From: Flavobacteriales bacterium
GTDB taxonomy: Bacteria; Bacteroidota; Bacteroidia; Flavobacteriales_D; Crocinitomicaceae
Assembly: GCA_947449575.1 (NCBI GenBank)
Contig: CANFRV010000008.1
Coordinates: forward strand, 1-64,000
DNA: 64,000 nt
Direction of reading: 5' to 3'
The notes under the pieces were generated by a model, which saw nothing but the letters and a program-made list of their open reading frames with translations, did not search any database and was not told the origin of the DNA. The position numbers were made by a program, and so were the translations under genes. Below are positions 42,258 through 50,576 of the stretch, piece after piece (the first letter of the stretch is position 1; the number at the start of each line of letters is the position of its first letter).

Positions 42258-43422
42258 TTTTTTTCGTTTTTTCGCGATTAGGGATTAATAAACTTCTGCC
42301 TTCTTTTTTTTCTTTTTGAAAAACAATATTTGTTAGCACTGAATCAGCAGTAGTTAAATTACCTGTAAATGCAGTTTTTATACCATTGGTGAAATTCGTT
42401 TCAAGTGCAATTTCTTTTAAGACCTTCCCCTTTAAAACCCAAACACTATTGGCGACTTCACTATTAAGGCTTTCCTTCCTATACTGATTTCTTTTCAGTT
42501 CCTTCCAGTCCTCTTCGGTAGGATTATAGGCAAGAGCAGAATTAGAAACCGTGAGAGAAGGAAGATTTTCTAATGTTCGAATAATCAAGGTCGCGGTCAT
42601 TCCTGGCATTAATTTTAGATCCTGATTTTGAACCAAAATAATAACCGTGTATGTTACCACATTTTGAACCACATTAGGTTCGAGTTGGATTTCCTTCACC
42701 ACCCCTGTATATTCTTCCTCTGGATATGAGTCCACTGTAAAAAAAACTTTTTGATTTAGTTTAACTTGACCGATATCAGCTTCATCCACACTTGCTTCAA
42801 TTTTCATTTTCTTTAAATTATTAGCAATAGAAAATAATTTAGGCGTAGCAAAACTGGCTGCAACTGTTTGACCAATTTCACAGTTCTTTGAAATCACCAC
42901 GCCATTTATTGGTGAAAGAATGTCAGCATATCCTAAATTTATTAAATTCTTTTTTAGCTGTAATTTGGCAATATTATAGTTTGCTTTCGCATTGTTAAAC
43001 TCGTCTTGCGCCTTTTCAACTTCTACAGAAGCAATTAAGCTATCCTTGAACATCTCATTTGTTCTCTTCAATGCCCTTTCAGATTGATTTAAGAGCACTT
43101 CAGTTTTATATAAATTCGTTCTTCCTTCCTCAATTAATGATTTTAAAATTTTTACATCCATTCGAGCTAAGACCTGTCCTTTTCTCACATAATCATTATA
43201 ATCAACCATAATTTCTACAATTTCACCTGAAACTTGCGTTCCCACATCCACCATTTTTAGAGGGTAAATTGTTCCAGTAGCAGAAACCTCTTTATAAATC
43301 GATTCATATGCAATTGGTTCTGCATGAAAAGTTATTTCAAGCTTGGATTTTTGTAAAAAATACCAATATATAGCGAGCAAAATTATGGCGCTAATTACTA
43401 TCCACGTTATTTTTTTAATCAT
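42238..43422 (-). CDS. MacA-like periplasmic adaptor (HlyD family)
   Basis: This 394-residue protein has an N-terminal membrane anchor (~4-22), a biotinyl-lipoyl-like half (VSATGTIYPLKMVDVGTQVSGEI, then GQVLARMD), a coiled-coil hairpin (~95-165), a second lipoyl half (DILSPINGVVISKNCEIGQTV) and a beta-barrel domain (DEADIGQVKLNQKV.F.VD). It links the inner-membrane MacB-type transporter to the outer-membrane channel. It lies 12 bp downstream of the TolC-like gene and overlaps the ATPase gene. Confidence 0.94.
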   Translation of the reverse strand: MIKKITWIVISAIILLAIYWYFLQKSKLEITFHAEPIAYESIYKEVSATGTIYPLKMVDVGTQVSGEIVEIMVDYNDYVRKGQVLARMDVKILKSLIEEGRTNLYKTEVLLNQSERALKRTNEMFKDSLIASVEVEKAQDEFNNAKANYNIAKLQLKKNLINLGYADILSPINGVVISKNCEIGQTVAASFATPKLFSIANNLKKMKIEASVDEADIGQVKLNQKVFFTVDSYPEEEYTGVVKEIQLEPNVVQNVVTYTVIILVQNQDLKLMPGMTATLIIRTLENLPSLTVSNSALAYNPTEEDWKELKRNQYRKESLNSEVANSVWVLKGKVLKEIALETNFTNGIKTAFTGNLTTADSVLTNIVFQKEKKEGRSLLIPNREKTKKNAGTHN

Positions 43423-43434
43423 CTCCTAATCATT

Positions 43435-44901
43435 TTATAAGGGCGGTAATTTTATTTCACCCGATTGATAATATTTTAAAATAATATTTTTAAACAGTAT
43501 CTGATATTGCAATTGAACTATTTCATTCTCTGCACTTATTAGTTTATTTTTCTCCACTAACAATTCATAACTACTCGTCGTATTTAACTCAAATTGTTTT
43601 TGAATTTTACCATAAGAAAACACATATGCATTCCGTTTTTCATTGACAGCTAATAACCTATTCGTCAACAACATGTAATCTAAGTAAGCTGTTTCAATAT
43701 CTTTTCGTAGTACATTCTTTTTATTTTCCAGCTCTAATTTCGCTTGATTTACGGCCACCAATGCTTTTCCCGTATTGACTAAATTTTGTTTTTTACTATA
43801 GATTGGAATGGATAAGATTAGGCTGAGTGATGTGTTAAAATTATCGGATAATTGATTTCTATAGGGATAACTTTGTACAATTGGTATCATCGAAGATTGG
43901 TTACCAATAACCGTTTGACTGGGATCAGAAAATAAATACCCGATAGGCTCCTGACTTAAAATTTCTTGTTTTAAGATTTTTTTGCTTGAGGAAGCATAAT
44001 TAGTGACAATTCTTCCGTTTAATGATAGAACAGGGAAATAACCACCTTGCTTCACTTTAAGATCAAGTGTTTTATATTGGATCTCCAAATTAGCATTTTG
44101 AATCTCTGGAACAACCAGTAAAGCACTATTATAGACTTCATCAGAATTGGAAATGATGGAATATTGCTGAAACTTTTTCGAGTCAAATCTTTCAATTTCA
44201 AAAGTGGGAGAATAAGGAATTTCGATCAGCTGCAGCAATGAAAGTTTAGCAAGCTGGAGAATGGTATATGCTTCAACAGAATCAGCTTTTTCGAGTGCTA
44301 TTTGGGATTTTATTTGGAGTAAATCGAGAGCAGATTTACTTCCTAATTCAATATTTTTTACAGTTAACTTTAACAATTCTCTGGTAGATATTAATTGACG
44401 TAAAAGAATTTCTTCTCTTTCATGCGCTAATAAAATTTGCAAGTATGCTCCCGCAATTGAAATAGCAATCGCATTTTTCTGCTTCTTTACTTCTACCTCA
44501 GCCATTTCTAAGCCGACTTTACTTTCTTTAATTCTATTGGGAGTTGAAAAACCATCAAAAAGTGTCATCGTGCTTGATAATGTAAGATTGTTCGTATTGA
44601 CACCACCTGTTACAAATTGATATGTAGTAGGGTCAATGGATCTTCCCCAATTATATCCATTGGAATAGGAGAGATTTAAATTTGGATGAAATCCAGCACG
44701 ATTGAATTCGAGGTCGTATTGACTATTTATTCGATTATTTTCAGTTTGTTTTATTGTATTATTTGACTTACATGCTTGATCAATACATTGCTCAATTGTC
44801 CAATTTGGTGATATATTTTGCTGAGAAGTAACGAATAAGCAATTTAGCAATGTAAAAAATACAAATGCTTTTTTATTGAAATTATACCACTTTGAATTCA
44901 T
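43435..44901 (-). CDS. TolC-family outer-membrane efflux protein
   Basis: The protein has about 488 residues. I prefer the ATG at 44901 because it starts a good signal peptide (NSKWYNFNKKAFVFFTLLNCLFVTSQ); an ATG at 44931 would add ten residues. The sequence has the two-fold outer-membrane efflux pattern: long helices rich in N, Q and A, with LNLSYSNGYNWGRSIDP near the first strand pair and LNTSLSLILSIPIY in the second half. It is the first gene of the exporter operon and provides the exit duct for the MacA/MacB-like proteins. Confidence 0.92.
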   Translation of the reverse strand: MNSKWYNFNKKAFVFFTLLNCLFVTSQQNISPNWTIEQCIDQACKSNNTIKQTENNRINSQYDLEFNRAGFHPNLNLSYSNGYNWGRSIDPTTYQFVTGGVNTNNLTLSSTMTLFDGFSTPNRIKESKVGLEMAEVEVKKQKNAIAISIAGAYLQILLAHEREEILLRQLISTRELLKLTVKNIELGSKSALDLLQIKSQIALEKADSVEAYTILQLAKLSLLQLIEIPYSPTFEIERFDSKKFQQYSIISNSDEVYNSALLVVPEIQNANLEIQYKTLDLKVKQGGYFPVLSLNGRIVTNYASSSKKILKQEILSQEPIGYLFSDPSQTVIGNQSSMIPIVQSYPYRNQLSDNFNTSLSLILSIPIYSKKQNLVNTGKALVAVNQAKLELENKKNVLRKDIETAYLDYMLLTNRLLAVNEKRNAYVFSYGKIQKQFELNTTSSYELLVEKNKLISAENEIVQLQYQILFKNIILKYYQSGEIKLPPL

Positions 44902-45072
44902 TCTGGTAAAAATACCAGAAGACCGAATCAACTATAATGACTTGAGGCAGAATGTTAAATGACTTTTTATCAAAGAAATTAAATTCTACACATTATACTA
45001 CCTATTTGTTGATTGCATTATTCAAGAATATTATTGGCGTAATAGATTTTGAAACAATTGAAAAAATAGTAA

Positions 45073-45453
45073 TCAGCAACCTGTTTTCTTTCCGGTTAAC
45101 GATTCCCCTTGCAAATTTTGCTCTCTCAATGTCCAACTATCTGTCAACGTTGTTTCTAACCACATTCGACCAGAGTTTCTATGCACTTGAGCTAAAATCC
45201 CATACTCTTTTTTCATTTGATTTTCCAATTCAGCAACAGTCATATCAGATGTAATTTCAATATTTTTTTCAGATTTTGATTTTCTAAATTCACCTAAAGT
45301 TTTTGTGCTTTTATCCAACGATTTCTGAGTTGTGTTGCCCACTTTTATGCTACCTGTAATTAAAAAAAAAATAATTTTCAAATATGGGAAAACCTTATTA
45401 AATTCCTGTTGAACAGAAATAAAGGTCATTTTATCTTCCAGTATAATTCTCAT
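45073..45453 (-). CDS. Conserved small cytoplasmic protein, function unknown
   Basis: This 126-residue protein has no signal peptide. An N-terminal segment MTFISVQQEFNKVFPYLKI.FF is followed by a lysine-rich middle. The C-terminal half, DMTVAELENQMKKEYG..AQVHRNSGRMWLETTLTD.WTLREQN, looks like a compact folded domain that I have the impression recurs in Bacteroidota. I cannot assign a function. It follows the CRP-fused response regulator gene (138 bp gap) and precedes the TolC-like gene, all on the minus strand. Confidence 0.7.
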   Translation of the reverse strand: MRIILEDKMTFISVQQEFNKVFPYLKIIFFLITGSIKVGNTTQKSLDKSTKTLGEFRKSKSEKNIEITSDMTVAELENQMKKEYGILAQVHRNSGRMWLETTLTDSWTLREQNLQGESLTGKKTGC

Positions 45454-45590
45454 ATTTATCTTTATTACAAGTAATAATTCAAATAGAGGATTTAATTGTC
45501 CTGCTATGAATTATTTAACAAAACTAAATAATATGAAGAGTGAATTCAATGATTGAAATCAGAAATGAAAGATGATATACATCAGTTATT

Positions 45591-46655
45591 CTAATTACGC
45601 ATGCCTACTAACGCATCATTATCCAAAACTATAATAAAGCCTTTTTCGATAGATATGATACCTTCTTCCTTAAAATCACTGAGTGTTCTTATCGTTGTCT
45701 CGGTCGCGGTACCAGCAAGATTGGCTAAATCCTCTCTAGAAATATGAATTGCAAATTCGTTCTCATCTTCTTTCTTATATTTTCGAGATAAAGTGGAAAG
45801 CGCCTCTGCCACTCTTTTTCTAACAGAATTGTATGCTAGTTTAATAAGTTGACTTTCCTTTTCCTTGAGATTATTTGAAATAATCTTGATAAATTTACTG
45901 GAGACATCTGCATTTTTATAAAGCAAAGAAAAGAAATCTTCTTTTGGAATAAGGCAAACCGAAGAATCTTCCAAAGCAGTTGCAGAATCCGTATATTTTC
46001 CATCTTCGAACAAGGCAGGATACCCGAAAAAATCACCTTCCTTGTATAATTCAGTAATAAATTCCTTTCCTTGATCATTCGTCCGAAATGTCTTGATTTT
46101 ACCCTTGGATAAAAAATAAATTCCTTTCGGATAATTTCCTTCTAAGTATATAACTTCTTTCTTTTTGCAAGCCCTTGTATCAACATTTTCGCCAGTAGAA
46201 ATTTCAGTCAATAAATTAAGTCCTTTGGCATCTGAAAGGAAGCTGCTTATTCCATTAATATCTGTAGAGAAATCTTTTGTTAATATCGCAGACTTTTTTA
46301 ACCGAACTTCGATTGCATTTAATAATTCAATATCATCGAAAGGTTTCACGATATAATCATCTGCACCCATTTCCATTCCCTTGCGAAAATCACTTCTTTC
46401 CGCTTTTGCCGTCATAAAAATAAAAGGTGTTCCTGCTAAATCCTCATTCTTTGAAATCAAATGAAGAACGCCATAGCCGTCCAAAACTGGCATCATTATA
46501 TCACAAATAATTAAGTCTGGTTTTTCAGAAATTGCTAATTGAACACCTATTTTTCCATTTTCAGCGGTAACAACTTCATAATTAGCTAATTCTAAAATCT
46601 CTGCGGTATTTTCACGAATATCAAAATTATCTTCAATCAGCAATATTTTTTTCAT
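45591..46655 (-). CDS. Response regulator fused to CRP/FNR-type DNA-binding protein
   Basis: The 354 residues hold an N-terminal receiver domain (phospho-acceptor Asp52 in IICDIMMPVLDG; TAKAE; conserved lysine in VKPFDD), then a cyclic-nucleotide-binding-like domain (~145-265, with GNYPKGIYFLSKGKIK and EGDFFGYPALF) and a CRP-type winged helix (~275-345, with ISREDLANLAGTATETTIRTLSDF). The recognition helix keeps the E..x..R pattern of CRP/FNR proteins. It is probably the partner of the PAS histidine kinase encoded 164 bp upstream on the same strand. A two-component regulator with a CRP output is an uncommon arrangement. The signal is unknown. Confidence 0.92.
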   Translation of the reverse strand: MKKILLIEDNFDIRENTAEILELANYEVVTAENGKIGVQLAISEKPDLIICDIMMPVLDGYGVLHLISKNEDLAGTPFIFMTAKAERSDFRKGMEMGADDYIVKPFDDIELLNAIEVRLKKSAILTKDFSTDINGISSFLSDAKGLNLLTEISTGENVDTRACKKKEVIYLEGNYPKGIYFLSKGKIKTFRTNDQGKEFITELYKEGDFFGYPALFEDGKYTDSATALEDSSVCLIPKEDFFSLLYKNADVSSKFIKIISNNLKEKESQLIKLAYNSVRKRVAEALSTLSRKYKKEDENEFAIHISREDLANLAGTATETTIRTLSDFKEEGIISIEKGFIIVLDNDALVGMRN

Positions 46656-46819
46656 CTTTTATTCATCTTTTTAATTTGTCATGGGGGCACAAAACTAACG
46701 ATAGAGTTTCTAACTTACTCTCATTTTCGACATTTTCCTATATGACCTTTTTCATTTTTTAGTTTTTTCCTTAAAGAAATAAGATTATCATCCATATTAA
46801 TTCCGAAGAGCATTTAACG

Positions 46820-48025
46820 TCATTGAGGAAACTGTAATTCAAAAATGGTTCCTTTATTTTCAACACTCGTAAAATTAATAGTTCCATCCATTAACTCAAC
46901 ATAATTTTCTATTATATTTAATCCCAAGCCTGTACCTTGAATGTTAGATGCATTTTTGGCTCTAAAAAATCGTTGGAATAAATATTTCTGCTCTTTTTTA
47001 GAAATTCCAATCCCTTGATCCTCTATCGAAAGTTTTAAATCATCTTGTGTTCTCTCCGTTTTTATGCTGATCACTGAATCGGCAAAAGAAAATTTCGCTG
47101 CATTAGAAATTAAATTGAACAAAATATTTTTAAACATCTTTTTATCCAAAGAGACAATTGTATCTCCACTGTGAGAATAGCTAATTTTTTGGCCTTTTTT
47201 ACACAGAGATTCTGTTTCAGAAACAACCTCTTTCACAAAGAAATCTATCAAAAAATCTTCTTTCACATTGTGCACCTTCCCTTCTTCCATTTTACTGATG
47301 GACAGAAAGTCATTTAATATATCTGTTAGATTATTAATGGAGGACTTAATTTTTCCGATGTGCTTATTTTGTTTTTCAGAATCATTTTTATCACCATACG
47401 TTTTTACAAGCGAAAGTGAAGAAATAATAGTCGCTAATGGCGTTCGAAATTCATGCGAAGCCATAGAAACAAAACGAGATTTCATTTCATTTAATTCCTT
47501 TTCTTTTTCAAGAGCAACATGCAGCTCATTTTTTGTTTTCTCTAGTTCCGAGATCGCCTCTTCGAGAATTAATGTCCTATTTCCCACTTGCTTTTCTAAA
47601 TCCGCAGAATAATTTTTTAATTTATCCTCGGCTAATTTACGCAGGGTAATATCTAAAACAAAAGCAACCACAAACCTCCCTTCGTTGGTCGTATAGGAGC
47701 TTAAACTTATTTCAATTGGGAATTCAACTCCTGTTTTTGAAATTCCAAATAAATCCAAACCACTGCCCATTGAGCGAGAATGTGGATTTTTATGGTATTC
47801 ATTTCTTGAAACAACGTGGTTTTCTGTATATCTTTTTGGAATTAAAACTTCTACCTTCTGTCCAGCAAGTTCTCCAGGTTCGTAGCCAAATAGTTTATTA
47901 ACGCTTGGATTTGAAAGTACAATTTCACTTTTTTCATTCGTCACAAGAATACCCTCTGTGGCATAATAAAAAATTGCATCAAAACCTTGCTCACTATTCA
48001 TTCTACTTTCATTTGAAAATCGCAT
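46820..48025 (-). CDS. PAS-domain histidine kinase (cytoplasmic)
   Basis: The 401 residues show one PAS domain (~12-130), a coiled coil (~135-185), the H-box MASHEFRTPLATIISSL, and the N, G1 and G2 boxes of an HATPase (NILFNLISNAAKFS, DQGIGI, GTGLGLNI). There is no membrane segment, so it senses a cytoplasmic signal. The PAS core has His70 in RYTENH, at the position of the haem ligand of FixL, but the FixL arginine is not conserved, so haem binding is only a possibility. The start is the ATG at 48025 or the ATG at 48001. A TACCTTTG box ends two bases from the former, which favours a leaderless transcript or the latter start. Confidence 0.92.
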   Translation of the reverse strand: MRFSNESRMNSEQGFDAIFYYATEGILVTNEKSEIVLSNPSVNKLFGYEPGELAGQKVEVLIPKRYTENHVVSRNEYHKNPHSRSMGSGLDLFGISKTGVEFPIEISLSSYTTNEGRFVVAFVLDITLRKLAEDKLKNYSADLEKQVGNRTLILEEAISELEKTKNELHVALEKEKELNEMKSRFVSMASHEFRTPLATIISSLSLVKTYGDKNDSEKQNKHIGKIKSSINNLTDILNDFLSISKMEEGKVHNVKEDFLIDFFVKEVVSETESLCKKGQKISYSHSGDTIVSLDKKMFKNILFNLISNAAKFSFADSVISIKTERTQDDLKLSIEDQGIGISKKEQKYLFQRFFRAKNASNIQGTGLGLNIIENYVELMDGTINFTSVENKGTIFELQFPQ

Positions 48026-48027
48026 AA

Positions 48028-48035
48028 CAAAGGTA
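48028..48035 (-). promoter_or_regulatory. -7 box two bases from the histidine kinase start codon
   Basis: The minus strand reads TACCTTTG, TT, ATG. With normal -7 placement the transcript would begin inside the first codon, so initiation may be leaderless or at the ATG at 48001. Confidence 0.45.
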
Positions 48036-48087
48036 ATAATATATTTATCTTTAACTTACAAAGATCTACTTTGAATTTTTATAAAAT

Positions 48088-48139
48088 AATGATGTCGGTC
48101 ATGTTTTTAATTAATAAAAGATGATGGTCATCATGTTTT
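48088..48139. promoter_or_regulatory. Two related palindromic motifs in a divergent promoter region
   Basis: At 48116-48139 an almost perfect 24-bp inverted repeat has arms ATGATG and CATCAT around GT, flanked by AAAA and TTTT. About 28 bp upstream (48088-48107) a related string, ATGATGTCGGTCATG then T's, repeats the same core. They lie between the divergent histidine kinase and amidohydrolase genes and could be operators for the CRP-fused regulator or another protein. Confidence 0.4.
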
Positions 48140-48202
48140 AGGTTCGTCTCACTAAAAAGAGCACTGGGATTATTTTAATTAGTGGTAATCAAAGCAGATT
48201 CT

Positions 48203-48210
48203 TATCTTTG
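48203..48210 (+). promoter_or_regulatory. Candidate -7 box of the amidohydrolase gene
   Basis: TATCTTTG matches TAnnTTTG and ends 23 bases before the ATG at 48234. Confidence 0.55.
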
Positions 48211-48233
48211 AAGTATTCAAAAAATGGGGGCAC

Positions 48234-49880
48234 ATGAAACAATTTACATACATACTGAACTTCCTACTAATCGCTTTTTCAACAGCACTTCTTTCAGGTT
48301 GTTTTAAAGGTAAAAAAGTGGACCTTATTATTCATAATGCGCGAATTCATACACTCAATGATGCTGATGCTATTTTTGAAGCCATCGCCATAAAAGATGG
48401 GAAAATTGTAGAAATTGGAGCGGAAAGACAAATACTCAATCGTTACACTTCAACTGAAGAGATAGATGCAGAAGGCAAAGATTTGTATCCTGGTTTCACA
48501 GATGCTCACGGGCACATTATGTCACTCGTGAAAAAGAAATTAGGCCTTGATTTAACAGGTACTCGTTCATTTGATGAAGTTTTGATTCGAATTGAGAAAT
48601 ACCAATCACGGAATAATCGAACGTTCATTATAGGAAGAGGATGGGATCAATCGCTTTGGAACACCAATGAGATGCCTACCAATGAACAATTAAATAAATT
48701 ATACCCAACAACACCAATTTGTTTAACGCGCGTTGACGGTCATGCGATGTTGGTGAATGATGCCCTATTGCGTAAAATAAAACTAAGTCCAACCGCAGAA
48801 ATCGAAGGAGGAGAAATACTTGTCAAGGAAGGTAAATGCACTGGAATCCTCATTGATAATGCTATGAATGCGGTCACAAAAATTCTTCCAAGCTATTCTA
48901 AAAATGAAATTCAGAAAACAATACTAGAAATACAAAATGAATTATTTCAGTATGGAATTACAGGCGTTCATGAAGCGGGAATTGAATTTGAAGAAATAGC
49001 CTATTTTAAAGAATTAATTGACCAAAAAAAATTGCAATTGAACATCTATGCCATGCTTCTTCCTTCCACTAAAAACATTGAATTCGCTAAGAAAAATGGG
49101 ATTTACACCTATAAAAATTTGCTGATTCGAAGTTTTAAAGTTTTTGGCGACGGTTCTTTAGGTTCAAGAGGTGCGTATTTGAAGAAGGAATACACAGATG
49201 AACACCAGCATTTTGGATCCTTAACAACTTCATTCCCAGAAATGAAGCGGATTGCATTAATTTGCGAAAGTATAGGTTACCAAATGAATACACATGCAAT
49301 TGGAGATTCTACCAATCGAATCGTATTAGAACTCTATAAGATGATTTATGAAGTAAACAAAGATCATCGGTGGAGAATTGAACATGCACAAGTCCTAGAT
49401 CCTATTGATTTTAAATTATTTAGTGAATATGCAGTGTTTCCATCTGTGCAACCCACGCATGCCGTTAGCGATATGAGATGGGCCGAAACTAGATTAGGAA
49501 AAACACGATTGAAAGGAGCTTACGCTTATAAAACACTATTAAATCAAACAGGAATGCTGGCAATTGGAACCGATTTCCCTATTGAAAGTTTTAATCCGTT
49601 TTTAACGATTCATGCGGCAGTTCATCGAATGAATGAAGAAAATTCACCTAGTAATGGATTTCTTTCTAATGAGGCAATTACTTTAGAAGAATGTATCAAG
49701 GGCATGACCAAATGGGCTGCATTCGCTTCCTTTCAAGAAAATGAATTAGGAACATTGGAAAAAGGGAAAGATGCCACTTTTACAATTTTAGATTATCCGC
49801 TTTCATCCTCTTCAGAATTCAAGCAAAACTATGCGTACATGACTTTTATAAAAGGGAAAAAAGTATATACCACTGAATAA
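48234..49880 (+). CDS. Amidohydrolase lipoprotein (YtcJ-like)
   Basis: The 548 residues start with a lipoprotein signal (lipobox LLSGC, Cys23), then an amidohydrolase-3 domain. Visible motifs: IHNARIHTLND, DLYPGFTDAHGHIMSL with the HxH metal pair, VFGDGSLGSRGA, MNTHAIGD, WRIEHAQVLD and IGTDFPIESFNP. The C-terminal beta-sandwich has GKDATFTILD. The metal-dependent hydrolase family is broad, so the substrate is not predictable. It would be attached to a membrane facing the periplasm or the outside. An 18-bp gap to the OmpR-type regulator suggests co-transcription. Confidence 0.9.
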   Translation: MKQFTYILNFLLIAFSTALLSGCFKGKKVDLIIHNARIHTLNDADAIFEAIAIKDGKIVEIGAERQILNRYTSTEEIDAEGKDLYPGFTDAHGHIMSLVKKKLGLDLTGTRSFDEVLIRIEKYQSRNNRTFIIGRGWDQSLWNTNEMPTNEQLNKLYPTTPICLTRVDGHAMLVNDALLRKIKLSPTAEIEGGEILVKEGKCTGILIDNAMNAVTKILPSYSKNEIQKTILEIQNELFQYGITGVHEAGIEFEEIAYFKELIDQKKLQLNIYAMLLPSTKNIEFAKKNGIYTYKNLLIRSFKVFGDGSLGSRGAYLKKEYTDEHQHFGSLTTSFPEMKRIALICESIGYQMNTHAIGDSTNRIVLELYKMIYEVNKDHRWRIEHAQVLDPIDFKLFSEYAVFPSVQPTHAVSDMRWAETRLGKTRLKGAYAYKTLLNQTGMLAIGTDFPIESFNPFLTIHAAVHRMNEENSPSNGFLSNEAITLEECIKGMTKWAAFASFQENELGTLEKGKDATFTILDYPLSSSSEFKQNYAYMTFIKGKKVYTTE

Positions 49881-49898
49881 AAAAATCTATTTTGTATT

Positions 49899-50576
49899 AT
49901 GAAAATATTAATCATAGAAGATGAAATACAATTGGCTGAGAATATTCAGAAGTACTTAAAAAGTAATGATTTTGTTATAGAAGTAGCAGAAAACATAACA
50001 ATTGCCGCCGAAAAAATAGATCTGTACGAATATGATTGCATCCTTTTAGATTTAATGCTCCCGGATGGAAATGGCTTTGAAATACTTAAAAAATTAAAAA
50101 AATTAAATAAAACAGCTGGTGTGATCATTCTTTCTGCAAAGGAGACACTTGAGACACGCATAGAAGGTTTTAATTTTGGAGCCGATGATTATTTAACAAA
50201 ACCATTTCATCTGTCTGAACTATTAGTTAGAATCCAAGCATTAATAAGAAGAAAGAATTTTCAGGGTAGTACTATTATTAATTTCGAGGAAATCAGAATT
50301 GACATACAATCAAAATCTGTTAACGTAAAAAACATCGCTATAGAAACTACTAAAAAAGAATTTGAACTATTAATATATTTGATTGGAAATAAAAATAAGG
50401 TGCTTTCTAAAACTTCAATTGCGGAACATTTATCAGGTGATTTGGCTGATATGCTTGATAATCACGATTTCATATATGCACATATCAAAAATTTAAAAAA
50501 GAAACTTTCGGAAGCGGGAAGTGGTGATTACATCAAAACAATCTATGGATTTGGATATAAATGGCAAAATGACTAA
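49899..50576 (+). CDS. OmpR-family response regulator
   Basis: The 225 residues contain a receiver domain (acidic pair Glu7-Asp8, phospho-acceptor Asp51 in LLDLMLPDGNG, switch Ser in ILSAKE, Lys in TKPF) and a winged-helix OmpR/PhoB DNA-binding domain with TKKEFELLIYLIGNKNKVLS and TIYGFGYKW. It overlaps its cognate kinase gene by 8 bp, a standard two-component operon. The downstream PepSY-like gene is a likely member or target of the system. Confidence 0.95.
   Translation: MKILIIEDEIQLAENIQKYLKSNDFVIEVAENITIAAEKIDLYEYDCILLDLMLPDGNGFEILKKLKKLNKTAGVIILSAKETLETRIEGFNFGADDYLTKPFHLSELLVRIQALIRRKNFQGSTIINFEEIRIDIQSKSVNVKNIAIETTKKEFELLIYLIGNKNKVLSKTSIAEHLSGDLADMLDNHDFIYAHIKNLKKKLSEAGSGDYIKTIYGFGYKWQND

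Noticed and set aside
47800-48010. FixL-type haem-binding PAS domain
   Set aside because: His70 aligns with the FixL ligand, but a histidine is common at this position in non-haem PAS domains and the FixL signalling arginine is absent; kept only as a possibility.
46681-48234. Shared string ATGGGGGCACA upstream of the CRP-fused regulator gene and at the amidohydrolase start
   Set aside because: The two copies are in opposite orientation relative to their genes, and an 11-base match in 64 kb is expected by chance.
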